Positions 34,498 to 42,030 of a DNA stretch of 49,605 nucleotides are shown one piece after another (position 1 is the first letter of the stretch; each line of letters begins with the position of its first letter). A model generated the notes under the pieces. It saw only the letters and a program-made list of their open reading frames with translations, did no database searches and was not told the origin of the DNA. A program made the translations under genes and the position numbers. The DNA is from Pirellulales bacterium (GTDB lineage: Bacteria; Planctomycetota; Planctomycetia; Pirellulales; Thermoguttaceae), in the NCBI GenBank assembly GCA_016929515.1, contig JAFGIR010000082.1:1-49605 (forward strand). The letters are read 5' to 3'.

Positions 34498-35618
34498 GAC
34501 TCGAGTACCATCAGCGGGTCAACGTTTCTGATCCTCAAATAGGGGAGGAGCGATGCGACGAGGCAGATCACCAGTACGAGCAGGCAACTGCCCAAGGAGA
34601 GCCACACCGGTACGACGATCGGTGCTCTCGGCGTGCTGTAGAAGTATACGATTCCCCAGACGGCCAGGAGGCCGAGAATCGATCCGACCAAGGCCATCGC
34701 GAGGGCCTGAATCAGGAGGATGGAGCAGACCTGGCGTTCGGTGGCGCCGATGGCCTTGAGCGTGCCGAATTCGGCCAGCCGATCGAGGACCATGGCGTAA
34801 AGCGTCTGTGCGACGATCACCATTCCCACGAGAAGTCCCAGCAACGTGGCCGCGCCGAAGCTGATTCCCAGGCCGGTTCGTGTCATCCAATAATTGATCG
34901 AAATCCAGCCGTACTCCTCACGCGGAAAAACATCGAGTTCCGGGACACGACGTTGGATCGCTTCGCAGACGCGGTTGACGTTGGCGTTGGGTTCGAGTTG
35001 AACCAGGAAATAAGAACAGACGTCCGGGCTTTTGTTCAGATAGCTGGCAGCCCGGTCGTACGTGGTGAAAATATATGGCGTGACCAGGAATCCCATGATG
35101 CCGTGACTCATGGCGACGATTTTGGCCCGACGGCCGCCGATTTCTCGGGTAGTACCTACCTTGGGAAACTCGAGTTTTTGGACTTCACATTCATCCATGA
35201 TGACAGCATTTTGCCGAGCGAGCGCGAGCGGATTGCCTTGAGTAACGTTCCACGCACTGCCCAGCAAGCTGGCTTGATCGGCACCGACAACCGCCACCTG
35301 TTCAAATCCTCCGCTGGGAAGCGACATGTCGGCGAAGCCGATGAGATAGGGTTCTGCCCGTTTAACGCCGGGCACCGCGCGGATGCGGTTGACCCACCGC
35401 TGGGGAATGTCGCGAGGGAAGTCGACGTTGTGCATCTTTCGGTGACCAACCCAGATATCGGCCTGACCATGTTCCACCAGCAGGCTGGCCTTGCGAATCA
35501 GGCCAAGAAAGAAACCTCCCTGCACATTCACCAGAACGATCGAAAAGACCACACCAACCAGAGCGGTGAGCAGTTTTCCCCGATCGGCGATCAGCGTTTT
35601 CAGTGCAATGGACCACAT
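34494..35618 (-). CDS. FtsX/DevC-type ABC transporter permease
   Basis: The 374-residue protein has one membrane segment near the N-terminus (about 17-40), a periplasmic domain of about 200 residues and three membrane segments in the C-terminal third (GAATLLGLLVGMVIVAQTL; ILLIQALAMALVGSILGLL; SLGSCLLVLVICLVASLLP). That is the MacB/DevC layout. VLDRLAEFGTLKAIGAT is the conserved coupling-helix motif of the family. It pairs with the ATPase gene that overlaps its stop. No strong ribosome site is seen before the ATG at 35618. It lies 162 bases after the first FeeM-like gene. Confidence 0.9.
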   Translation of the reverse strand: MWSIALKTLIADRGKLLTALVGVVFSIVLVNVQGGFFLGLIRKASLLVEHGQADIWVGHRKMHNVDFPRDIPQRWVNRIRAVPGVKRAEPYLIGFADMSLPSGGFEQVAVVGADQASLLGSAWNVTQGNPLALARQNAVIMDECEVQKLEFPKVGTTREIGGRRAKIVAMSHGIMGFLVTPYIFTTYDRAASYLNKSPDVCSYFLVQLEPNANVNRVCEAIQRRVPELDVFPREEYGWISINYWMTRTGLGISFGAATLLGLLVGMVIVAQTLYAMVLDRLAEFGTLKAIGATERQVCSILLIQALAMALVGSILGLLAVWGIVYFYSTPRAPIVVPVWLSLGSCLLVLVICLVASLLPYLRIRNVDPLMVLES

Positions 35619-35780
35619 GGACAGTCGACCACGTTCCGAGGTTGATCAGGCATTGTTTTGGCCCAGTTCACGATGTCCTCTGGGCTCGGTCGATAGGTGG
35701 TGCTTTCCGATCGGCGTTGGGGTTTGAGCGTAATCGGCCACGTCTGAATCGTACGTTACGCTCCGAGGCGTTGATCATGA

Positions 35781-36542
35781 TCAGGCGGCGTCTCGTCCCA
35801 ACGCGCGGTGTCTTTCGGCCTTGCCTGCCAGGAAATCCCCTTCAGGCGATATTCCCCTCAGGCGGCAAAAATGGAGATGGTCCGCCTGGGGGATTTTGGG
35901 AGCCTTGAAACGAGATTCCGGTTGCTCCCCTGTTTCATATTGCTGCAGCAGCTTCGGATTGACCCGCGATCGCAATTTGTGCAGATCGATGCGGCAACAG
36001 ACAGATGGGTTGCCACGAACCGCCTTGTTGGGACGTAATGGGCCCAGCGATTCTGCCCCGAGGCAATACTGGTAGAATTTCTGATGGCTCGGATGAATGG
36101 CCATCAAGAGATCGTCGTAGCCTGCCCAGCGCGTGTAGTGAAACATAAAGCGAGTGATCGCGAAGAAGACGGCTCGCGGATGGAACTCGTGCGTTGGCCA
36201 GACCGCAAGACACGTGATCTCAGCCACCTTTCTGCCGTCGGACCGCAACGATTGCACTTCAAACGGATAGGTCGCCTCCAACTGCATTCCTGATGCATTG
36301 TCGCCGACCACCGTGAGCGTTCCGAGGACCTCATCGAGTTCGCTTGTCGCTATGATGGTTCGGCTTACGGGCAGGCCAAAAACGGGCTGATAGACAATAC
36401 GCCCAGGATGGGGTGGGATGTAGTTTTTCGCTAAGTAGCAGCGGTACACCAATTCGAACGCGCCGGTCCATTCGCACCGGTTGCTGGCGATACGCACGTC
36501 AAGCGCAAGACTAGGAACAGGAAACCGAATGAGTTTCTTCAT
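35781..36542 (-). CDS. FeeM-like N-acyl amino acid synthase (GNAT fold), copy 1
   Basis: The 253-residue protein resembles the exosortase-associated acyltransferases related to FeeM, the N-acyl-tyrosine synthase that uses acyl-ACP. Conserved parts are ELVYRCYLAKNYI, LTVVGDNASGMQLEATYP, KVAEITCLAVWP and DLLMAIHPSHQKFYQYCLG. The C-terminal 50 residues are variable and polar. It should transfer an acyl group to the amine of an amino acid. No acyl carrier protein is nearby, so the acyl donor would come from fatty acid synthesis. It lies between the second copy and the exporter genes. Weak ribosome site; start at the ATG at 36542. Confidence 0.78.
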   Translation of the reverse strand: MKKLIRFPVPSLALDVRIASNRCEWTGAFELVYRCYLAKNYIPPHPGRIVYQPVFGLPVSRTIIATSELDEVLGTLTVVGDNASGMQLEATYPFEVQSLRSDGRKVAEITCLAVWPTHEFHPRAVFFAITRFMFHYTRWAGYDDLLMAIHPSHQKFYQYCLGAESLGPLRPNKAVRGNPSVCCRIDLHKLRSRVNPKLLQQYETGEQPESRFKAPKIPQADHLHFCRLRGISPEGDFLAGKAERHRALGRDAA

Positions 36543-36662
36543 GCTCGGAGTGGAGTTAATGGTTCTAGCCCTTTTGAAACTTCAGTGCGGGTATCGCATG
36601 CAAAACGGAATGGGGCAATCTGACAGTATTAAGTGGCAATAAGGGCTGATACTATGTTCCTT

Positions 36663-36680
36663 GGCGCGGACTTCCGCGCC
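36663..36680. repeat. Perfect inverted repeat, 8-base arms
   Basis: GGCGCGGA-CT-TCCGCGCC is perfectly self-complementary apart from two central bases. It is about 120 bases upstream of the copy 1 FeeM-like start. No T tract follows on either strand, so it is more likely a protein site or repeat than a terminator. Confidence 0.6.
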
Positions 36681-36794
36681 GCAACGTCGCCTGGAGGAGA
36701 ACGCGCGGCGGACAATGCTGACAAGTGGACAGCCCCAGGGCGAGTCCAAGCTGGAAAAATGGGTTGTCCGGCAGGCGGGAGAATACCGCAATCG

Positions 36795-36810
36795 CCTTGG
36801 ACGTCCAAGG
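36795..36810. repeat. Perfect 16-base palindrome
   Basis: CCTTGGACGTCCAAGG reads the same on both strands. It lies about 250 bases upstream of the copy 1 FeeM-like gene and about 180 bases beyond the stop of copy 2. It would suit a dimeric regulator. Confidence 0.6.
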
Positions 36811-36992
36811 CCAATTGCCGGCGGCCGCAAGGGGGCTCTAAAGTGTTGTTGGTAAAGTAGTTACATGTCACTGGCGACGGCATGTTGACTGGCCTGGTAA
36901 GGCCTGCGCGGCAAGAAACACGGGAGGGCAGTGAGAGGTGTTGATGCCGCGACGTCCGCCCCTGGTTGTCGAACTTGGCCGAGACTCGGTCG

Positions 36993-37775
36993 TCAGGCAA
37001 CCGCTGCGCCAGCCATTTCAGTCCGGCTGTCGTCGGCTTGGTCGTCCATGCCTCCCAGCGGCATCGGCTCGAACGCGGAATCGAGCATGTTCCGGAAATA
37101 GTCGCATTGCGATTGTGGAATTGGTTGTGGCTTGAGTTGCGCGTGGGGAATCGGCTGACCGAAAAACGTGTCCCAGCTTCTTGGCCGTTCGCGATCGACC
37201 CTTGCGAAATTCAACGACAGGGCGACTGCGGGATGGTTTCGGGCCGAAGGATAGGCCCTTTCATCGCCGATCGGTTCGAACGCCATGTAACGCTTGTAGA
37301 ACCTCGCGTGTCGCGGGTGGACGGCGGCGACGAATTCATGCACACCGCGATACCGTGCGTGTTGCGCCGCCAGGCGACACAGCCTGACGAATATGGGGAA
37401 GAACCGTTTCGGATCGTTGCGACGGTCGGCCAGACACGAGAGTTCGCCCATCCAAAGGCCGCGCGCCCGGCGCTCCATGATCTCCTGTTTATAAACGGAA
37501 TCCATGGGCAACCCCAACTCCCCATCGAGCACCAGCGTTACCGTGGAGATAACTTCGTCGTCGCAGATGGCCACGAACACTTCGGTGGTCGGAAGCAGAT
37601 GATACGGGGTCACCCGCATCTCGTGCCAGTTCGGTTCCGTCAAACCGGCGCGCAGGTAGGAATAGTGAACGAGTCGAAATGCCGCGGCTCGCTGTTCGCG
37701 CGTAGCCGCAATTCGATACTGAACATCCGCGATCGTTTTTTGGGACGAACTCGCGCCTAGTCGAATAGTAGACAT
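36993..37775 (-). CDS. FeeM-like N-acyl amino acid synthase (GNAT fold), copy 2
   Basis: The 260-residue protein shares the FeeM-like pattern with copy 1 but is clearly divergent: AAFRLVHYSYLRAGL, VISTVTLVLDGELGLPMDSVY, GELSCLADRR and FVAAVHPRHARFYKRYMAFEPIG. The GELSCLA and HPRHARFY segments are the most family-typical. It should make an N-acyl amino acid or a related amide. The ATG at 37775 has GAAGG about five bases upstream. A candidate promoter lies at 38114-38141, which would give a leader of more than 300 bases. Two non-identical copies suggest two products or two acyl or amino acid specificities. Confidence 0.8.
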   Translation of the reverse strand: MSTIRLGASSSQKTIADVQYRIAATREQRAAAFRLVHYSYLRAGLTEPNWHEMRVTPYHLLPTTEVFVAICDDEVISTVTLVLDGELGLPMDSVYKQEIMERRARGLWMGELSCLADRRNDPKRFFPIFVRLCRLAAQHARYRGVHEFVAAVHPRHARFYKRYMAFEPIGDERAYPSARNHPAVALSLNFARVDRERPRSWDTFFGQPIPHAQLKPQPIPQSQCDYFRNMLDSAFEPMPLGGMDDQADDSRTEMAGAAVA

Positions 37776-38076
37776 TGTACCTTCACCCGTTTCACGGTGT
37801 CGAATCAATGTTGTGGATGACGTTGTACGATCTTGCGGCAGGCACAGGGTAAATTACAGCCGCGCGTCGAACACCTGTACGGGGTCGGAGGCACCGAAGC
37901 GGAGTGCCAAACGCCCACGCGATTCAAGGGTGAACCACTAGACCGAGGATGTGGACGTGCGACTCCATCTGAAGCTTGCACTCCGAAAAGATGAGATTCG
38001 AAAAACGCCTTGCACCACTGGTTTCTTGGTCCTTAGCGGCCATAACCAGCGAAGATGTCGGCGCAATATGACGAGC

Positions 38077-38102
38077 GACAAGACTCTTAGACAAGACTCA
38101 TA
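38077..38102. repeat. 13-base tandem repeat (two units)
   Basis: GACAAGACTCTTA is followed directly by GACAAGACTCATA, differing at one base. It begins about five bases downstream of the expected start point of the promoter at 38114-38141 and so would be in the early transcript of the copy 2 FeeM-like gene. It could be a regulator-binding site. Confidence 0.5.
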
Positions 38103-38113
38103 GCAACAATAAT

Positions 38114-38141
38114 AGCCTAGGTCGCGTGACAGACATGTCAA
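38114..38141 (-). promoter_or_regulatory. Sigma-70-type promoter for the FeeM-like/exporter block
   Basis: On the minus strand TTGACA (38141-38136) is followed after 16 bases by TAGGCT (38119-38114). The -35 box is perfect and the -10 box matches three of six, the same arrangement as at 24146-24173. It would transcribe the copy 2 FeeM-like gene with a leader of about 330 bases. Confidence 0.45.
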
Positions 38142-38316
38142 ACTTGGGCCTTGAAGAAAAGTGGCCGAGATGCCTTGAGAAATGGAAGGATAAGAGGGGC
38201 AGGACCGGTTGTGGCGATTATCGTCGCAAAGCTCCGACGCGAAATCGTGGAAGTCGACCGTGAAATGAGCGGCAGAGTGGCCGGCGTGGCCATTGCGACC
38301 GGGCGAGTCGCGATTA

Positions 38317-39777
38317 TCATTTCAATTCGCCGGTGGCGTGCTTCAGACGAAGTACGGCCAGTGCGGAATCGTAGACCGCATTGGAATGGTTTCGGTAGGT
38401 TTGCGTCCGTAGCGACTCGGCGTCAAGGACTTCGGTGTTGATGGCGGCCCCCGCCGCATAACGCGTTCGGGCTACCCGAAGGTTCTCGTCGGCCCGGGCG
38501 ATTGCTTGTGAGGTCACTTCCATTCGTCGGCGAGTCTCGTGGATATCCAGCCATGCGCGACGGACCTGCAAGGCGATTTTCGATTCCAGATCCCGCTTGA
38601 ATCTCACCAGACTTTCCGCGCGTTGCTGGAGGGCGGTCCGCTCATGACGGTTTCTGCCGCCGTCGAACAAATTCCAACTGGCGACGACACCGACAGCGGC
38701 GATACCATCGGGTGAGCGATAGCGGTTTTGCTCGAAGGCATACTCGCCGTGAACGCTGACTTGCGGGCGATTTCTGGCCGACAGGCTGGTGGCCTGATAT
38801 TGCAGGGACTGCGCCTGGGTCGTAAGGCCCGCGAGTTCCGGGCGATTTTGAAGCGCGCGGGCCGTCAGGCTCTCGACGTCTCCCTGCACGCTTTCCAGCG
38901 GCAATTCGGCAATACGAACCGGAAATTCCAAGGGCCGCCCCAATTGGCGGTTGTAGGCAGCGCGACTGGCGTCCAACCGATTGGCGGCCTGGATGGCAGC
39001 CTGCTGGGCGTCCGAAAGTGCCACTTGCGCGGCAAGCAAATCGTTTCGAGGAACCTGCGAATGCTTGAAGAGCATTTCGACTTCATGTTCGTGGGCCTTG
39101 AGAGAACGGACGGTGCTTCGGACGACTTCCAGATCATGTTGTGCCCGAAGCACCGCCACATAGTCTTCTGCAACGTGCATCCGAAGGTCGTTCACGAGTT
39201 CGGTAAATTCGAATCCGGCCGAAGCGACTTTCGCCTCGGCGGCGTCGATGCCGTACCGGATGCGACCGCTCGTGTATAGCGGCACATCCACCGCGGTACG
39301 AAATGCCCCACCCTCCTTCTGTTCGTATCGGGCGAAGTTGCTCGGCACCGGAATCGGTCCGAAATCGAACTGAAATGCTGGCTCGGCACTCCGAACCATA
39401 TACGATCCCTCGAGGTCCATGGTTGGCCAGCGTTGCGAGCGAGCCAGTTGGAGCGACTGCTCCGTCGAGGAGATGTTCCAGCGAGTTGCCTCGAGTCGTT
39501 GATTCGCGGCCAAAGCGAGGTTCCAAGCCTGATCGAGCGTTTCCAGTGGAACTGTCGTGGCATTGGAGGTGGTCGTCTGAGTTCCCCTCGCCGTCGGCGA
39601 ACTTTGAATCGCGGGGCTCGGAGCGGAGGGGCCGCTCACCACATAGCGAGTTGCCGCTGGTTGCTCGGACTGGAAACGCGGTTGGCCAACCACGGGTAAT
39701 CTCTGCGGTGAAGCAGCCGGTGGTTGGCTCGCCAGAGCGAGGAAGACGGCGGCACAGATAGTCGGATAAGTTGCCAC
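38317..39777 (-). CDS. TolC-family outer membrane efflux protein
   Basis: The 486-residue protein starts at a GTG (39777) with AAAGGGA about 11 bases upstream. A signal peptide is followed by about 60 Pro/Ser/Thr-rich residues and then two OEP repeats of long helices. The typical entries are LDQAWNLALAANQRLEATRW and LTARALQNRPELAGLTTQAQ; strand pairs follow, such as ASWNLFDGGRNRHERTAL. It should form the outer-membrane channel for the HlyD/ABC/FtsX exporter at 32605-35618, which lacks its own. It is the first gene of the co-directional block, 541 bases before copy 2 of the FeeM-like gene. Confidence 0.9.
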   Translation of the reverse strand: MATYPTICAAVFLALASQPPAASPQRLPVVGQPRFQSEQPAATRYVVSGPSAPSPAIQSSPTARGTQTTTSNATTVPLETLDQAWNLALAANQRLEATRWNISSTEQSLQLARSQRWPTMDLEGSYMVRSAEPAFQFDFGPIPVPSNFARYEQKEGGAFRTAVDVPLYTSGRIRYGIDAAEAKVASAGFEFTELVNDLRMHVAEDYVAVLRAQHDLEVVRSTVRSLKAHEHEVEMLFKHSQVPRNDLLAAQVALSDAQQAAIQAANRLDASRAAYNRQLGRPLEFPVRIAELPLESVQGDVESLTARALQNRPELAGLTTQAQSLQYQATSLSARNRPQVSVHGEYAFEQNRYRSPDGIAAVGVVASWNLFDGGRNRHERTALQQRAESLVRFKRDLESKIALQVRRAWLDIHETRRRMEVTSQAIARADENLRVARTRYAAGAAINTEVLDAESLRTQTYRNHSNAVYDSALAVLRLKHATGELK

Positions 39778-39793
39778 CGGTTTTCCATCCCTT

Positions 39794-40105
39794 TCAGAGC
39801 AAAGTTACGGAATCAGGTCCTATTGATACTTGCATTGTCATTGAACGGTTGTTCATGACCGAATGGTTTGCAGCCGGGCTCCCGTTGGTCGCCCTCCGTT
39901 GATTCAATGTGCAAGAGGCGATAGGACGTGATACTGTTTGGTTTCGATGACGAGAAATCGAATTGCCGGAGTTCACGATCTGGAGGAGCATCAGCGAGAC
40001 GACAGCTGCAAACACAAGGGGTGGTATGCTACCGGCAGGAACAGTCCGCGACAAGATCAACCGACGACGGTCTTCGTGGCTTAGCGACATAACCCCGTTG
40101 GACAT
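39794..40105 (-). CDS. Possible small single-span membrane protein
   Basis: A frame from the ATG at 40105 encodes 103 residues (MSNGVMSLSHEDRRRL) with one clear membrane segment (PLVFAAVVSLMLLQIV) and a Ser/Asn/Arg-rich C-terminal half. It ends 16 bases before the tolC start and would be co-transcribed with it. No ribosome site is seen and no family is recognised, so it may be a chance frame. The alternative is that the whole stretch is tolC leader. Confidence 0.3.
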   Translation of the reverse strand: MSNGVMSLSHEDRRRLILSRTVPAGSIPPLVFAAVVSLMLLQIVNSGNSISRHRNQTVSRPIASCTLNQRRATNGSPAANHSVMNNRSMTMQVSIGPDSVTLL

Positions 40106-40278
40106 AGCCGGCTGAAGGCGGAATTGAGCAGGGATTCCGAAACACGCGACGATCGCATTTCGGGATCTCCCGGTGTGGTCCATGCCCCCCTGGCGGTGTA
40201 TGTCGACGGTCAGCTACAACATGCTCGCCACTTTGCAATCCGTTCGCCGAAGTTTTCCCATATATTACGTCTCGGCTA

Positions 40279-40307
40279 TTGTTTCACGACAATTGAGGTA
40301 CTATTAT
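40279..40307 (+). promoter_or_regulatory. Candidate promoter for the NusG-like gene
   Basis: TTGTTT (40279-40284), a 17-base spacer and TATTAT (40302-40307) lie about 130 bases before the GTG start of the NusG-like gene. The -10 box matches five of six consensus bases; the -35 box only three. Confidence 0.4.
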
Positions 40308-40434
40308 TTCGAAGCGTCGCCGGCTCATGTGTGGACATAAGCGCTACCGATTGCGAGTTTTCCCTTGGCAATTCCAGGAATTCAGCGATCGATAGCGCGC
40401 TGCGGGCACCGCAACCAACCATCGAGGTCAGTCC

Positions 40435-40992
40435 GTGCCGATTCTCCCTGCCGAAACAAGCATCTTTCCAAAGGATTTGCTCGACGAGAGTCTCGTTGGG
40501 CTGTCCGATCGATGTTGGTGGGTGATTTGGACCAAGGCACGACAGGAGAAAGCCATTGCCAGGCAACTGGTGCAGTTGGAGATTTCGTTCTACCTGCCTT
40601 TGGTTTTCCACGAGAACTTGATTCGCAACCGACGAGTCCGATCGCACGTTCCGCTGTTCGATGGATATGTCTTTCTGTTTGCCTCGGAGGAAGAACGCCA
40701 ACGCGTGTTGAACACCAATCGAGTCTCTCGCGTTCTGGCGGTGGACAACCAAGAGCAGTTGTTCAACGATCTTCGACAAGTGAGCCGGCTCATCAAGTCG
40801 AATGCCCCCTTGACCATTGAGCGGCGTCTGATGCCCGGTCGTCGAGTTCGTGTAAAGACAGGGGCGATGCTCGGGCTGGAAGGGACGATCATCTCACGAC
40901 GCGGCAATAGTCGATTGCTCGTGGCCGTTAATTTCTTGCAACAGAGCGTGTCCGTCGCAGTCGATGATTTCACGGTCGAGCCGATCGACTGA
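40435..40992 (+). CDS. NusG/RfaH-like transcription antiterminator
   Basis: The 185-residue protein begins at a GTG (40435) with GAGG seven bases upstream. The N-terminal NGN domain has WWVIWTKARQEKAIARQL and FYLPLVF, then RSHVPLFDGYVFLFA. The C-terminal KOW domain follows (MPGRRVRVKTGAMLGLEG, from about residue 132). Such specialised NusG paralogues (RfaH, UpxY) bind elongating polymerase to carry it through long EPS operons, usually after recognising a leader element. No ops-like element could be identified. It is the only plus-strand gene in this part of the locus and faces the lipoprotein gene tail to tail. Confidence 0.88.
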   Translation: MPILPAETSIFPKDLLDESLVGLSDRCWWVIWTKARQEKAIARQLVQLEISFYLPLVFHENLIRNRRVRSHVPLFDGYVFLFASEEERQRVLNTNRVSRVLAVDNQEQLFNDLRQVSRLIKSNAPLTIERRLMPGRRVRVKTGAMLGLEGTIISRRGNSRLLVAVNFLQQSVSVAVDDFTVEPID

Positions 40993-41162
40993 TTTCAAGA
41001 TGACTGACACGCTGCATGGGAAAGACCGTTGCAGGTTGTCGTCCTGAGTGTCGCGAAGACTCTCGTCCGTGCAAGATGAACGGGAAGCGTCTGCCTTGTG
41101 AGTGCTCTGCTCGGATGACGGGGCTGGCAGCGAAGCCCTTTCCAAAACATGTCGCGAGAACG

Positions 41163-41969
41163 CTACCTGATTCCGAAGCGGGAGTGGCCTGGCTCGTTCA
41201 GCGCCAACAGGGACACGATGAGTTCTCGTGGAGTGGGAATTCTGGAACGGCCACTCCACGGCGATCTTGTGGGCTTCGACGCCGGTGATTCCGTGCCATC
41301 GACTTTCGAGTAACTCGAAATCACTCGTTTTGGCTCAGGTATCACGTACGCATGGCAGACCTGATTCAACCGAGCATCGGTCCGCATTGCCGTGTTCAGG
41401 TGGGCATCCGAGTCCTTATTCAGGGAGGGGTAGCTTCCCAGTTCCGGAGGCTGCGGAGCGGCCGGCAGTACGTTGACCGCGGATTCTGGAGCCTTGGCTT
41501 CATCGACCGGTGGCTTCTGATCGGCGGGCGTCGGCAAGACAGGCTCGGGCACGTCCAGGGGCTCGGCTTTCGGAGGTTCCACGTCGTCCGGTTCTGTCGC
41601 GTTTGGCACGAGCGGAAGGGCATCGAGAGGAATTGGCTCCGAGTCGGGCAGGGTCATGTTGTCCGGATCGGGAGTGGCGTCGCCGAGAATTCTCAGCTCG
41701 GTTCCGGAGTTGCCCACGTGCATCGGGCAAGGGCAAGCGGTCCACGGCTGAGGCCAGGCGTACCAGCACGTTCCCTCGAAACCGAAGAACGTTGTGTCGG
41801 CAACACACGGCAATTCCGGTTGCTTGGCGGCGTCGCACCGCGCGAAGCAACGGGGCAAGGGCCAACAAGGGCAATCAGGACGCTGGGCCGTTACCCAGCA
41901 ACAGCCGCTGCATAGGAGCAGTGCAAGACCAATCAGCGGGAGGAGTTTGGTCGTCGGGCTATGAGTCAT
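41163..41969 (-). CDS. Cys/Trp-rich lipoprotein of unknown function
   Basis: The 268-residue protein from the ATG at 41969 begins with a signal sequence ending LLLCSGCC, which can act as a lipobox. A Cys-rich domain with FFGFEGTCWYAWPQPWTACPC follows (about 60-85), a pattern I associate with planctomycete hypothetical proteins. The middle (about 100-185) is Pro/Asp/Glu-rich and repetitive, a likely flexible linker. The C-terminus is polar. It lies 61 bases downstream of the Wza-like gene on the same strand and is probably co-transcribed with it. It might be an export accessory, but no enzyme motif is seen. Confidence 0.7.
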   Translation of the reverse strand: MTHSPTTKLLPLIGLALLLCSGCCWVTAQRPDCPCWPLPRCFARCDAAKQPELPCVADTTFFGFEGTCWYAWPQPWTACPCPMHVGNSGTELRILGDATPDPDNMTLPDSEPIPLDALPLVPNATEPDDVEPPKAEPLDVPEPVLPTPADQKPPVDEAKAPESAVNVLPAAPQPPELGSYPSLNKDSDAHLNTAMRTDARLNQVCHAYVIPEPKRVISSYSKVDGTESPASKPTRSPWSGRSRIPTPRELIVSLLALNEPGHSRFGIR

Positions 41970-42030
41970 TGCTATGGTTATCCCCACCTTGAGAACATGA
42001 ACTGCATTTGACCGTTGGTTGTGGAAACGG

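Larger units (their letters stand above)
36543..36992. other. Stretch of 450 bases between the two FeeM-like genes
   Basis: No convincing gene is present. Short open frames on the plus strand (36633-36860, 36661-36855) lack motifs. The central 200 bases are richer in GC than the flanks and carry two perfect palindromes, listed separately. This could be a decayed insertion or a regulatory region for copy 1. Confidence 0.45.
37776..38316. other. Gene-free stretch between copy 2 FeeM-like gene and tolC
   Basis: About 540 bases without a supported gene; the few open frames have no motifs or ribosome sites. It holds a candidate minus-strand promoter and a 13-base tandem repeat just downstream of the expected start point. 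The rest shows nothing I can name. Confidence 0.5.
39778..40434. other. Divergent promoter region between tolC and the NusG-like gene
   Basis: About 650 bases between two divergent genes. It holds a weakly supported small frame (39794-40105, minus), a candidate plus-strand promoter (40279-40307) and a weak minus-strand pair (TTCAAT, 17 bases, TAGGAC, at 39845-39817) for tolC. The rest is unassigned. Confidence 0.45.

Noticed and set aside
36633-36860. Plus-strand frames between the FeeM-like genes
   Set aside because: No motif or ribosome site; the region is better explained by palindromes or a decayed element.
38151-38441. 96-codon plus-strand frame
   Set aside because: It runs antisense into the end of tolC and has no motif.
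39847-39871. Minus-strand GCAAACCATTCGG resembling part of a cyclic di-GMP (GEMM) riboswitch
   Set aside because: The following GGGACGCAAAGCC element and the second stem are absent.
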